From the NCBI GenBank assembly GCA_963691815.1, contig OY829661.1, positions 25,386,000 through 25,449,999 of the forward strand: DNA of 64,000 bases. Reading direction: 5' to 3'. The notes under the pieces are model-generated. The model was not told the DNA's origin, searched no databases, and saw nothing but the letters and a program-made list of their open reading frames with translations. The first letter of the stretch is position 1. Each line of letters opens with the position of its first letter. This DNA comes from Echiichthys vipera. Lineage: Eukaryota > Chordata > Actinopteri > Perciformes > Trachinidae. The translations under genes and the position numbers were made by a program. Below are positions 27,468 to 38,394 of the stretch, piece after piece.

Positions 27468-28047
27468 TCTATTTTTACTTTTGGAGTATTGATTTACAGT
27501 CTGATCAAAATTTAGTAGCATCTTTTTGGCACGAAGCACGCTGGCTCCTTCTCTACTTTAAGGATCAAAGCTTCCACATGCTCACTCCCTCAGCAGCCAG
27601 GCATCATCTCTGACCCCGAGTTGGCTGCTATGTGCGTCTGACTGAGGAAGAAGTTGCAGTATACCCCAAGAATGTACTTCCAAGAGCTATAATCAAAGCC
27701 TTCTGGTGAAGTCACCTGTGCTGCACATAAATCTACTGCTAAGTAACTACTAGTGTCTCTATTTTGAGGACAATAAGTCAGAAAATGTCTATCAGTGATA
27801 CGTCTCCTTACATGTATCGGTGCCGGCTGCTTGTCACGAGCCCGTGCAGGTAAGATGAAGGGCTCCTCCGGGTCTTAACACATTCATTGAAAGCGAAAAA
27901 AGAAAAGATGCTTTGCTCTGTTGTGTCACTGCTCCGTCCTCTCCAGCAAGGTGTCAGCTCTGTCCGTCAGTCCTCCCTCAGCCCGCTCCCTTATCTTTCC
28001 TCCCTGTTCACAGCTCAGGCTGAGTTCAGCTCCTTTACTGACAGACA

Positions 28048-28072
28048 GAGAGAGAGAGAGAGAGAGAGAGAG
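28048..28072. repeat. (GA)n microsatellite
   Basis: About 13 GA units. If the promoter candidate at 28.18 kb is right, this would be a CT-rich tract within or near exon 1. Confidence 0.9.
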
Positions 28073-28144
28073 TCAAAATCACAGAGAGACAGGGAGAGGG
28101 AGTGTGAGTAAATGTCTTTTAAAGTGTGTGGAGTTGTTTAGGGC

Positions 28145-28290
28145 AGACCCCCATTTGCTTTTAACTCCAACCCTTAAATAGCCATCATTTTCCCTCCCTC
28201 CTCGGCTCTTCTTCCCTCCCTCTTCTGTAACTAATGGATGCAGAGCTGTGCTGCCGCCTTTAAAATGAGATGCCAGTGTTACTGGGAGTC
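28145..28290 (-). promoter_or_regulatory. tnc: candidate tnc core promoter
   Basis: On the minus strand a TATA-like TATTTAAG (28180-28173) lies within CTATTTAAGG, which also has one mismatch to an SRF CArG box. Upstream are purine-rich GAGGGAGGGAAGAAGAG and GCGGCAGCACAGC stretches, free of repeats. Downstream unique sequence (AGCTGAACTCAGCCTGAGC, 28030-28000 region) could be a noncoding exon 1. The position 7.6 kb 5' of exon 2 is plausible. No clear exon 1 donor could be chosen (GTAAGG at about 27811 and GTAAAG at about 28038 are options), so this is inference. Confidence 0.35.
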
Positions 28291-28618
28291 ATGACAGAGC
28301 GAGCAGCGCTTGTGGTCGTGCAGGAAAAATTAGAGGGGAAAGCCGGGAATGAGAGGAAAGTGAAGTCGGAGTGTAGACAGCAGATAGACGTTTCACTTCA
28401 ACCGTGTTAACTCTGCAATAATGACTTATGACAGCCTCTTGCACAAATACAGAATAATCTTTGCACAATTTACTCTAACGCATTATATTTGAGGAAATCC
28501 CCTCCTCGACCATCCATCACCACTGCTGCTTATTTCCATACTTCACACTAATCTGTCACAGTGAATCTTCTTCCATGTCTGTCACAGTGATGGATATCTA
28601 CAGCAGCTGAAACCACAG

Positions 28619-28767
28619 AAGAAGAAGAAGCAGAGGAAGACGAAGACGAAGAAGATAAAGAAGCAGAGGAAGTAGAAGAAGAAGAAGAAGAAGAAGAAGA
28701 AGAAGAAGAAGCAGAGGAAGTAGAAGACGAAGAAGAAGAAGAAGAAGCAGAGGAAGTAGAAGAAGAA
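28619..28767. repeat. GAA-rich expanded tract (SINE tail)
   Basis: About 150 bases of GAAGAA units with GCAGAGGAAGTAGAA interruptions. It sits where the (CTT)n tail of the adjacent minus-strand SINE B should be, so it is an expanded SINE tail with a higher-order unit. Confidence 0.85.
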
Positions 28768-28771
28768 GACT

Positions 28772-28807
<36 letters not shown>

Positions 28808-29052
28808 CCAAAATACACACACATGCAAAGACAGGACCTATACACATGCAACTGATGGAGAGATGTTAGAGCGAGGGGGCTGCCAGCGGAGGTTCGGTGC
28901 CTTGCTCAACAGCACCTCGGCAGTGCCCAGGAGATGAACTGGCACCTCTCCAGCCACCAGTCCACGCTCCATTCATGGTCCACACAGGGACTTGAACCAG
29001 CGACCCTCTGGTTCCAAGCCAAGTCACCTATGGACTGAGCTACTGCCGCCCC
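28768..29052 (-). mobile_element. SINE family B
   Basis: Minus-strand head GGGGCGGCAGTAGCTCAGTC at 29052, B box region GGTCGCTGGTTCAAGTCCC, and an internal CA run (28776-28805). The tail continues into the GAA-rich tract at 28619-28767. Confidence 0.8.
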
Positions 29053-29623
29053 ACATCAATCACCCCGTGGCACAGTCTCTGATTGAAAGGTTACAGTGAT
29101 CCGTGATGCAAGAACTGACTAAAATGTGCAGAAGTGGACGTTAAAGAGTGAAGCCAATCTCTAATTCCTGGAGGAAATGTTTCCTTGCTCAGACGCAGTT
29201 ACTTCCTGCACAGACACGGTTACATTCTCATACATTTAACAGATGGGATGAGCAGGAAACAAGACACATTCTTAACTGGCCATCTTGGATTAAAATGAAA
29301 GCAAGCTGTAAAGGAGTATGTGATAGCAGTTGTGCCCAAAGTGCCAGAGTGTAAACCTGCGAGACCACTTGAATCTCAGATGGGGAAGCGAGGCGACATG
29401 TGACCATACGGACGCAGTCGCCACACAGTTTAATCTTAATGCGATTAAAAGAGGATAAGGCTTAAATCTTTAAAGTGAGTCTATGAGGCTGGTTAAGATG
29501 TTCACAACATGCCGGCTAATTGTTTGTTGTGAATACTTCACTACTTGTGAAAGGTAGCTTCATTTAGCCTCCTCCGTACCTCAGGTCTCGCTGCACGGCC
29601 ATGACTCTGTAGTGACAGCTAGT

Positions 29624-29740
29624 GTTTGTGTAGGTGTGAGTGTGTGTGTGAGTGAGTGTGTGTCTGTGTGTCTGTGTGTCAGCGTGGCTGTGTGTGTATG
29701 TGTGAATGTGTGTATGAACGTATATATATGTGTGTATGTC
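29624..29740. repeat. TG-rich microsatellite
   Basis: Interrupted GTGTGT with TGAG, TCTG and TATG variants. Confidence 0.85.
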
Positions 29741-29769
29741 TCTGTGCATGACTGTGAGAGCGTTGGGTT

Positions 29770-29925
29770 CTTTTAACTTTCTTCTCCTGATTTTATTTGA
29801 TGTTTCTCTTTTTCTGTACTTCTCTGTAACTTGGCATTTTGCGATACTTTCTGTATGAAAAGCGCCGTATAAATAAAAATAAATAAATTATAAATAATAA
29901 ATAAATGAATAAAACAAAAGTGTAA
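29770..29925 (+). mobile_element. LINE 3'-end-like fragment
   Basis: GAAAAGCGCCGTATAAATAA followed by AAATAAATAA repeats is the familiar tail of a fish LINE 3' end. Confidence 0.5.
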
Positions 29926-30623
29926 AAGACCTTTAGAGTGAGCGGAGTGATTCAGGTAAGGCATCAAATGTTTATTTGCATTATGGATTAATGACCTGAT
30001 GTTGTTTTTGTTTAAATATATAATGTATAAAATGTCAGAAACTTCCATCGCAATCTCCTAAAACTCCAAGGTGACATTTTCAAATGGCTTGTTTGTCCCA
30101 CCGACAGTCACAATAATCTGTTTATTGTCGTATAAGATGGAGTACAGTAGGAAATCCTCAAAATTAAGACGATTTTTACTGTAAAAAATGACTTAAATAA
30201 TCAACCAACTGTTATCTGATGACGTTTGCATCTGTTATAAGTTGATTTATCTGCAATTATCAAATCATTATGTCTGTTAAATATCAGAAATCTGAAAAAC
30301 ACAACTGCTAAAAGCACAAAAAGCCAAGGTCGCTTCTTCAAATTGCTTTTCTTCCCTCGACCGAAACTGAAAATCCCAAACATATTCAGTTTAGTGTCAC
30401 AGAAGACAAAGCACAGCAGCAAATACTTACAATGCTTGCTATTTCTGCTTGAAAAATGACTACAACTATGTTTATTGCATAATTGTTTCAGCTCAAATGG
30501 AAACAATTGTCTGATAATATTCTATACAACCACTGATTTGTTTTCCCCTAATATACAAATGCTATACCATCATAAGCAAAAATGCTAAATGCTGTGCATC
30601 CAAAGAGTAAATCAGGAATGTAG

Positions 30624-30940
30624 GGGCGGCAGTAGCTCAGTCCATAGGTGACTTGGCTGGTTCGAGTCCCCTGTCTGGCCCATGAACAGAGTGTGGACTG
30701 GTGGCTGGAGAGTCCAGGCAGTGCCCAGGTGCTGTTGAGCAAAGCACCGAACCCCCAACTGCTCGGGGCGCTGGTCACTGGCAGCACCCTCGCTCTAACA
30801 TCTCTCCATTAGTTGCATGTATATAGGTCCTGTTTGTGCATGTGTGTGTATTTCGGACCCGTGTGTGTGTAAAATGAAAAAATAGAGTGAAACTTGAATT
30901 TCCCCATTGCGGGACAAATAAAGGAATACTTCTTCTTCTT
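30624..30940 (+). mobile_element. SINE family B, plus orientation
   Basis: Head GGGGCGGCAGTAGCTCAGTC, B box GGTTCGAGTCCCC, body GCACCGAACCCCCAACTGCT, tail GGGACAAATAAAGGAATAC plus CTTCTTCTT. It has a small deletion just before the B box. Confidence 0.85.
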
Positions 30941-31559
30941 GGTTCTGGACTTGTTTTCATGAACTGAGGAGAAGGAGAAGCACCAAACGAAAACAATAAA
31001 TCCTGACTAATTCAACAGCACAGCAGCGCTAAGGAGATTTGTCACTTTTCATCGCGAGGACGGTCAGGTCAGGTAAACAAAGCCCACAAAGACGACACGT
31101 GTCCGTACTTCAACATCTTGTAACGCACAACAGGAAATATAAGCACGTCTGAGTTCAAGTGCGTGATGAAGAGGGTCCACTCTCAGAGGCAGAGCATAAA
31201 CTCATAAAATCTGTCACTGTTCATTAAATCAAATCTTCCCCTAAGCTTCAGAAGACCCCGGGGATCTGGTCTGAAGCGGGGCCCTAAAGATTGAGAAAAT
31301 GTGTGTGGAACCATGTAAAGAGGTCACACTGCGGCCCCCGTTTTCATTTAAGACCCCGCATGTGTTTCACGTGTACTTCGCACAGAAATATAACACATGT
31401 GGCTCAGGCGCAAGCACATATGATAATACTGTGGAACATTTGCCACTGCAGCTATAAATTGACCCCCATGTTAAACAGGTCGTTTACACAGCATCATTAA
31501 ACCTGTTTAAGGACAAAAGAACATTCTGGTCTGTATATTTAGGTCATATCTCCATGACA

Positions 31560-32115
31560 ACACTGAGGGGGTGAGGCTAGCTTTTATTTTATTGGAGTTT
31601 ATGAATATTAAGGGGTCTCTTGAGTGACAGCTAGCCTCTGGCCCTCACTTCTCCTCGGAGGTAAACATCAACCAGATGGACGTATCACCCTCCACACAAC
31701 GTCACATACATGCCCTTTTTTGGTAAATGGAAATGAGGCGGAGCAAGGTCTGACAAGATGGAGACTTCCGTAGGCGAGGATGATTGGATCAAGTTGAGAG
31801 AACAGACCTCAAAGGAGAGGCTACGTCCATTTTTTTAATACAGTCTATGGTTCTTAGTTGACAGTATCTCATCCTGCCAGCACCCCTGATTTTCACGGGT
31901 TGTACCGGTTTTATATAAACATACAAATCAGTGAGTTTGCAGTGTGTTTCTGTGTGAGATATTGTAGAATTATGGCCAATGCATAGATATGTATTAATAC
32001 AAATACAGCAGAGTCAAAGTCTGACAAGATGGCGACTGCCGTAGGCAAGGGTGATCAAATTGAGAGAACGGACCTCGACATAGAGTCTAGGTCCATTTTT
32101 TTTTTACAGTCTATT
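31560..32115. repeat. dispersed fish repeat, two related copies
   Basis: GACAAGATGGAGACTTCCGT near 31750 and GACAAGATGGCGACTGCCGT near 32020 each run to a CCATTTTTTT...ACAGTCTAT end. Fragments of the same family occur near 43178-43290 and 61489-61550. No coding capacity seen. Confidence 0.6.
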
Positions 32116-32525
32116 GTAGCAATATGTTACCCTGAACTTCAACAAAGTCACAACTCATTCAATTCAATGAACCGTTCTTGAGACACAGCTTTCTCTTTTC
32201 GTGCACTGAAATTAATTTTGGTCTCCTAAGACTCAACACTTCTTGGTAGTTCATACAGCGGCATTATTGACTAGAAATGATGGCCTATTCTTCCAATCCA
32301 CACAGTTGTGCTGACGTGCTCAACAGGCTTACATTGGCATAACGAAAATCAAAGTGTCTCCAGTCTGAGCGGGCTGTAATCATAAAGCTCAATGGGTCAT
32401 GGGTAGTTTAGGTTCAACTGAGCGCCTAAAATAAACCATGAGGTCAGTGAATGTTTTGTTTTTTCAAACATGAATGCAAATGACAAAAACTGGCTTTACT
32501 GTCTAATACTTTTTTCGTATATGGC

Positions 32526-32862
32526 TACACGGTGGTGTAGTGCCTCACAGCAAGAAGGTTCCTGGTTTGAATCCTGGCTGGGGCCCTTCTGTGTGGAGTT
32601 TGCATGTTCTCCCCGTGTCTGCGTGGGTTTTCTCCGGGTTCTCCGGTTTCCTCCCACAGTCCAAAGACGTGCAGGTGTTCGGTTCATTGATGACTCTAAA
32701 TCACCCGTAGGTGTGAATGGTTGTCTGTCTCTGTTCGTCTCTATGTGTCCTGTGATAGACTGGCGTCCTGTCCAGGGTGGACCCCGCCTCACGCCCAATG
32801 TCAGCCGGGATCGGCTCCAGCCTCCCCGCGACCCCGACAAGCGGTTGTAGATGAATGAATGA
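32526..32862 (+). mobile_element. SINE family A, near full length
   Basis: Begins GGCTACACGGTGGTGTAGTG and GGTTCCTGGTTTGAATCC (tRNA-like A and B box region) and ends GCGGTTGTAGATGAATGAAT. The body matches the copies at 45876 and 11609. Confidence 0.8.
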
Positions 32863-33452
32863 TGCACAACATTTATATGTTCGGGGAAAAAATAACTGGA
32901 AAATGCCACTGTCAGATATTTAAATATAATTACATTGCCAGAAAAAAAAAAAGACTTGTACGGTGATGAAAGAGCATGTTTTCCATGTAGACATGAATTA
33001 CCTTGGAATATTTACATGTTATGTTTAATTATGAAGCTCCACAATTACTGGGTGTTTTCTGCAAAAGGCTTTAAAGTAGGATGTAAATGTAAGTTTGATC
33101 TTTGCTAGTTAAAAAGTACAAAAGTAAAAAGGCAGAAAGAATGGAATTAGAAAATTAAGTTGCTGAGTAAATTAAAATACTCTTACATTAGATTTGTTCA
33201 GTGGTGAAGGTGAAGTGTTTGTTTCAGGTTTTCTATATAAAAGAATCAACAGAATATACTTATATATATATATACTTTATAAAAGTTATCCCCTTTAGTG
33301 AAGGAGGCCACAGATAAATTCCCATTTCCTTGCATTGTTTGTTTAGATTTCTCTTTTCCACTTCCTAATAACTGATTTAATTGCACTTCATTGGATGCTT
33401 AATAACTTGGAAATGTTCTTGTATCTTCCTATGACTCGCGCAAAATATGGAC

Positions 33453-33474
33453 CACACACACACACACACACACA
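33453..33474. repeat. (CA)n microsatellite abutting MITE copy 3
   Basis: ACACAC run directly left of the MITE end at 33475. Confidence 0.85.
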
Positions 33475-33948
33475 GGGCGCACTCACACTGTCCTTCCGCA
33501 CCGCGCCCCGTGCTTTAGGGTCCTTGTCCCCCCCTCCAGGCCCGTTTGTACTCACACTACCTGGGCCTCGCGCAAATGCTTCTTGCTGCCTATACGTCAT
33601 CACGCCGTAACACGTCACACGCATTGATTGACGTCATCGTGATGCGTGGCTTTGTTTACAAATCTTTCCATAGACCTCGGAGTTTTTGTGCGTCTTGTCG
33701 ACTGTTTTTGAATCTTTTCATCGACCAAATCTGCAGTAAACACTCCACCTCCGCATCACACAAACGTGAACCTTTCACCGCCATTGTTGTTGTTGTTGTT
33801 AAATGTCTGCGCATGGTCCGTCCTTCTATTTTCTATGTACGAACAGGCGCACATAAATGACGTCAGAACCGCCGTAGGCATCGTGCTCGTACACACGCTC
33901 GTGCTCATACACGTGCAAACGCGCTCTACAAAAGCCCACCTCTCTCAG
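33475..33948. mobile_element. Harbinger-like MITE, copy 3, right end lost
   Basis: Left end GGGCGCACTCACACTGTCC at 33475. The element stops after CCCACCTCTCTCAGG, where a CA microsatellite begins, and the right inverted repeat is missing. The minus-strand 42-codon frame is intact at 33784-33656 (with RLC in place of RWC). CRE palindromes lie at 33629 and 33858. Confidence 0.8.
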
Positions 33949-33949
<1 letters not shown>

Positions 33950-33994
<45 letters not shown>

Positions 33995-34010
33995 ACACAC
34001 ACACACACAG
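33950..34010. repeat. (CA)n microsatellite
   Basis: CA run with GCAC interruptions, replacing the right end of MITE copy 3. Confidence 0.9.
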
Positions 34011-34581
34011 GTGTATTTATACTACAATCAATTAAAACTGCATATTTAAGGTCTATCCTTTTTTGGGGGAGATGTAAAACATGAACACTGTTTGTAGGCA
34101 CTGTTATAAGTAATCTTAAGCCGTGATAAACTAAAATCATAATACGGTCACAGGCCAGGATCATACTGTACCTTATTATATTGTCGACTTTTAGATTGTG
34201 TGGTTTCTCCAGCAAAGGTCGGCAGATTTATTACCAACAAACTGTCAGTAACTCCTAAACACAGCAACACGGCAAGAAGCTACTTCTTACATGACCTCAT
34301 TAGTTTCAATGAGCCACTATAACTCTTGTAAACTCACAACAGTTACAAGACACTCGTATGAAACTTTATCTGCCAACAGTTTCGTGATTACAGCTGCTTG
34401 TCAGATGCTGGAGGGTTATGTGAGGTGAAATGCAAGCTGCTCTGACAAGTACATTGTTTAATGTGGCAAGGGATGTTTTTTTGCCTCAACCCCTACATGC
34501 AATCTAGAAAACTGCTGAAATGCAGCTCAGTATAAGTGTCAAGGTCTTCTGCTTATAAATAAAAAATTAAAATATATTAAC

Positions 34582-35145
34582 TAAGGGCGCACTCACACTG
34601 TCCTCTTCCCCCGCGCCCCAGGCCCGTTTGTACTCACACTACCTGGGCCTCGCGCAAATGCTTCTTGCTGCCTATACGTCATCACGCTGTAACACGTCAC
34701 ACGCATTGATGACGTCATGGCGATGCGTCCCTTTGTTTACAAATCTTTCCGTAGACCTCAGAGTTTTTGTGCGTCTTGTCGACTGTTTTTGAATCTTTTC
34801 ATCGACCAAATCTGCAGTAAACACTCCACCTCCGCATCACACCAACGTGAACCTTTCGCCGCCATTATTGTTGTTGTTAAATGTCCGCGCATGGTCCCTC
34901 CTTCTTTTTTCTATGTCCGAATAGGTGCATATAACTTACATCAGAGCTGTAGTAGGCCTCGTGCTCGTGCTCGTGCATGTGCAAACGCGCTCTACAAAAG
35001 CCCACCTCTCTCAGACGGGCCGTGGACGGCCAGCTGGCCGCAGTTATGCACGGAGCGGTTGCACTCACACTGGTCAAACGCACTAGGCTTGACCCGAAAA
35101 ACCGGTTTTGGCCCGGTACGGAAGGACAGTGTGAGTGCGCCCTAA
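34582..35145. mobile_element. Harbinger-like MITE, copy 4
   Basis: Ends at 34585 (GGGCGCACTCACACTGTCC) and 35142 (GGACAGTGTGAGTGCGCCC), flanked by TAA on both sides. The minus-strand 42-codon frame is at 34865-34737. A CRE palindrome lies at 34710; the second site is degenerate. Confidence 0.85.
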
Positions 35146-36530
35146 AGTGTAAAAGGGATGAATAAATTATGATTTTAGTGATGATGACCATCCCCACGCT
35201 CACTTATGTCTCGTAATTTGATGAAGCAACTTTTGGGCTGATACGGATATAGACTTGGTGCACAATTTAAACATTTTTTTCACGTGAGAATTCATTTAAT
35301 AAAAGGTCAAAAATACCTCAAAAATATCAGATTAAAAAAAAAAACATGCTGTGATTTGGCATCAAAAACTTTTGACATTTGAAGATTTTTGCAAGAGTTT
35401 TAGCGATCTGATGGCGAGCACTATGTTCTGGAAACTGCTCAGAATCCCGCGTAATTGTCGCTGTACATAGGAAAACCATCCGTCCTCTGAATGCCCTAGG
35501 TCTCTAGTCTATGGTTGTACAGTCCCATGAGGCTGTGATTATCCGAGAGGTCACAACAGCTCATTTTATACCATCGCTGAAAACAATTGGGCTCAATGAA
35601 TCCACAAGAGTCTCAGCTTTCCGGTCAGACCCAATTTAAGCAATCCCAAGACTGTTTACAGACCCCAGTGTGCAGAAGTATTGAAATACAACATTTTAGT
35701 TTTCGGTTTCCACTTTAACTGCAGAATGAATCAAATACTCACAAGTGACAAAACCGTGGCAGTGAGGGGCTGAGCTGTGGTAGAGGGAAAACAACGAATC
35801 AGAAGATGGAGAGGCACACATTCTCATATGGTGCTACATCCTCATCAGTCTGACTCTTGAGTCAGCTACGGGCCATGTGCAGACACTGTGCAGACCAGAG
35901 GTGTCACAGCTCACACAAACATGAACTAATATGGGTGTGAAGGCATCACAAATCCCCCTCAGGTTGCTCCGGAGGCTTGCCAACACATCTGCTGAGAGAC
36001 CTTTGAATGCGGTTACTACCGAAGAGCGGCTTCAGCCACAACCACAGACGGCAAACTCCGCATGGAGATCCCTTTGTTGTTTCAGTGTGGTAGCTCTAAT
36101 GAGCTTGTGCGCTTTACAGATTAGAGGATCTGCACTTCCAGGCATTAGTTTGAGGATTACAGTGACACTGGTGAATGATCCGTACTGAATGTGACCCGTT
36201 GTTTACAGCTGTGTTTGGCCGGGTTGAGCTAGAGCTCAATCAACCACAGGGCGCGATTTCATTAATGAGATCAGCGATTAGTGGTTCGTCACTACAGTTA
36301 ATGTCACGGTGATGAGGAGGATTACGGGACGGCTTTCATCTTTGATAAAACAGGCACATGTGATATTTATATCCTAAATGTATTATACAAGTCCAGCAGT
36401 TAGCTCCATTTAAGTGGGACAGCTGAATGAATTAACTTTTTGTGGAGTTTCAACAATTGTGTTTGTGTGTTTAAAGTTACCGTGTCATTGGAACAACACA
36501 AAGAGTCTACAGCAACACCAGCTGTACTTT
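35146..36530. other. intergenic, no gene seen
   Basis: Unique-looking sequence; I recognise no coding frame, RNA or clear repeat. Confidence 0.55.
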
Positions 36531-36531
36531 C

Positions 36532-36640
36532 GGCCAGTGGTTCTCAAATGGGGGTACGCGTACCCCTGGGGGTACGTGAAGGCACCCCAGGGGGTACTTG
36601 AGATTTTAAAATACAATTTAAAAGTTGCATCCATGCAAAG
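36532..36640 (+). mobile_element. hAT-type left-end fragment
   Basis: CCAGTGGTTCTCAAATGGGG then GTACGCGTACCCCTGGGGG is the known left end of a fish hAT family; the partner end is not seen nearby. Confidence 0.5.
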
Positions 36641-37177
36641 TTTAGGCTGCACTTACTCGTGTCCTGTCTTGGGTTTTTTGTCTTGTAAAATTCATGTTTT
36701 ATTTTGAAAGATTAATTTTCCTCTCGTTTCAGGTCAGTTGCCCTTCCTCCTGTGTTGCCAGTCTTCTGTTTTCCCTGATTCCCCGATCGTGTCCACCTGT
36801 GTCGCCCTCCCTCGTGTGTATATAGTCCTCGTCTTCCCCTGTCTTGTTGCCAGAGTATATCGTCTTGCCGTGTACCTCCAGCCATTACCACAGCCTTGTC
36901 ACGGACTAAAGCCTCCATTTATCGTACCCTTACTGCATTTGAGTCCTCCTGTGCCCAGGCCTACCACAGTGGTGCATTGAGATAAACGCTGTCAGCATGC
37001 TAACTGTACTGTACATTAACAACGCTATGCTACTGTGCAGGCTTTAGGGGTGGCATGCATGCACGGATGAATTACCAAATATCAAAACTTCACTGGTTCC
37101 ATAAATGTATGTATAAATATTGTCTAGCTTTCTTGGTCTCATAACACATATGTGATGTACTTGCCCATTGGACAGAT

Positions 37178-37289
37178 GCTGTCTGTCTGTCTGTCTTTGT
37201 CTCACTCTGTCCATCTGTCTGTCTGTCTGTCTTTCTCTCTCTCTCTCTGTCCATCTGTCTGTCTTTCCTCTCTTTCTCTCTCCTTTTCT
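37178..37289. repeat. (CTGT)n/(CT)n microsatellite
   Basis: CTGTCTGTCTGTCT, CTCTCTCTCTCT and CCATCTGTCTGT blocks. Confidence 0.85.
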
Positions 37290-37476
37290 TCCTCCCCAAC
37301 CGGTGCAGACAGATGTGCGTCCTCCACAGAGCTGGGTCTGTCTGACGTTCCTCTCTGTTATAGTGAAGGTTTGCGTTGCCACCGTACTCTACGGGGGAAT
37401 TGTTGGGTCTCTGTAAATCATAAATAAGTCATAGAGTGTGGTCTTTACCTACTCTGTAAACTGAATTAAATTGAAT
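37290..37476 (+). mobile_element. LINE 3'-end fragment
   Basis: CTCCCCAACCGGTGCAGACA, AATTGTTGGGTCTCTGTAAA, AGAGTGTGGTCTTTACCTAC and a GAATTAAATTGAATTGA tail match a widespread fish LINE 3' end (recognised from memory). Confidence 0.55.
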
Positions 37477-37728
37477 TGATCCATTTTGATAATTAACCTT
37501 TAAATAATCAAATATTTTCTCCGACCACACTTCTAAAACGGGAGTAGTTTTCTGCATTTAATGTGACAATACGTCGATCATCTTTAGGTTTGGGACTGGA
37601 ATTGAAACAAAAGAAGCAACTTCAAAATATTATCCTGGGCTTTTATTGCCTAATTAACTAATGGAGAAAATAATCAGCACAATCATTCTATTTATTCAAT
37701 TACATTAACCGTTTTAGGGAAACTCCTT

Positions 37729-38394
37729 TAGGGATGGCATCTCATCTCATCTCATCTTCATCCTCTTATCCGGGGTCGGGTCGCGGGGGCAGCAGCTTTA
37801 GCAAGTGAGGGAGTTCAAGTACCTCGGGATCTTGTTCACGAGTGAGGGGACGATGGAGCGTGAGTTTGGCCGGAGAATCGGAGCAGCGGGGGCGGTGTTG
37901 CAGTCGCTCTACCGCACCGTTGTGATGAAAAGAGAGCTGAGGAAGGCAAAGCTCTGGATCTACCGGTCAATCTTGGTTCCTACCCTCACCTGTGGTCATG
38001 AAAGCTGGGTCAGGACCCAAAGAACCAGGTCCAGGTCCAAGCGTCTGAAATGTGTTTCCTCAGGAGGGGGGCTGGAGTCTCCCTTAGAGAGAGGGGGAGA
38101 AGTTCAGCCATCCGTGAGGAACTCGGAGTAGAGCCGCTGCTCCTTTGCGTTGAAAGGAGCCAGTTGAGGTGGTTCAGGATCATCTAGTAAAGATGAACCC
38201 TGGCCGTCTCCCTAGGGAGGTGTTCCAGTCACGTCCAGCTGGGAGGAGGCCTCGGGGAAGACCCAGGACTAGGTGGAGAGATTAGATCTCCACACTGGCC
38301 TGGGAACGCCTCAGGATCCCCCAGTTAGAGCTGGTTAATGTGGCCCGGGAAAGGGAAGTTTGGGGTCCCCTGCTAAAGCTGCTAGGGATGGCAT
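37729..38394. mobile_element. RTE/Rex3-like LINE, twin-primed inversion with target duplication
   Basis: A short minus-strand 3' end (37741-37803, tail CTCATCTCATCTCATC on the plus strand) is joined head to head to a plus-strand segment (37804-38382). The latter encodes a degraded reverse-transcriptase C-terminal peptide: EFKYLGILFTSEGTMEREFG, then LWIYRSILVPTLTCGHESWV. TAGGGATGGCAT flanks both sides (37729-37740 and 38383-38394). The arrangement is the signature of twin priming. Confidence 0.85.

Larger units (their letters stand above)
20543..28144 (-). other. tnc: putative tnc intron 1 or 5' flank
   Basis: No coding exon is recognisable. It holds SINE B copies (20783, 25812), a Harbinger-like MITE (22418), a poly-G tract (24078) and a CA microsatellite (27417). 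The stretches 23000-24060, 24120-25790 and 26400-27400 are largely unique. Whether this is intron 1 depends on the promoter candidate at 28.2 kb. Confidence 0.5.
29053..30623. other. intergenic, no gene seen
   Basis: Mostly unique sequence. It contains a TG-rich microsatellite (29624-29740) and a LINE-like tail (29770-29925). No coding frame has recognisable similarity. Confidence 0.6.

Noticed and set aside
28548..28847. Ser-rich and Leu-rich minus-strand frames
   Set aside because: They are translations of the GAA and CA microsatellites.
37805..38131. A 108-residue plus-strand frame that could be called a gene
   Set aside because: It is the degraded reverse-transcriptase C-terminus of an RTE/Rex3-like LINE, matching other copies in the window.
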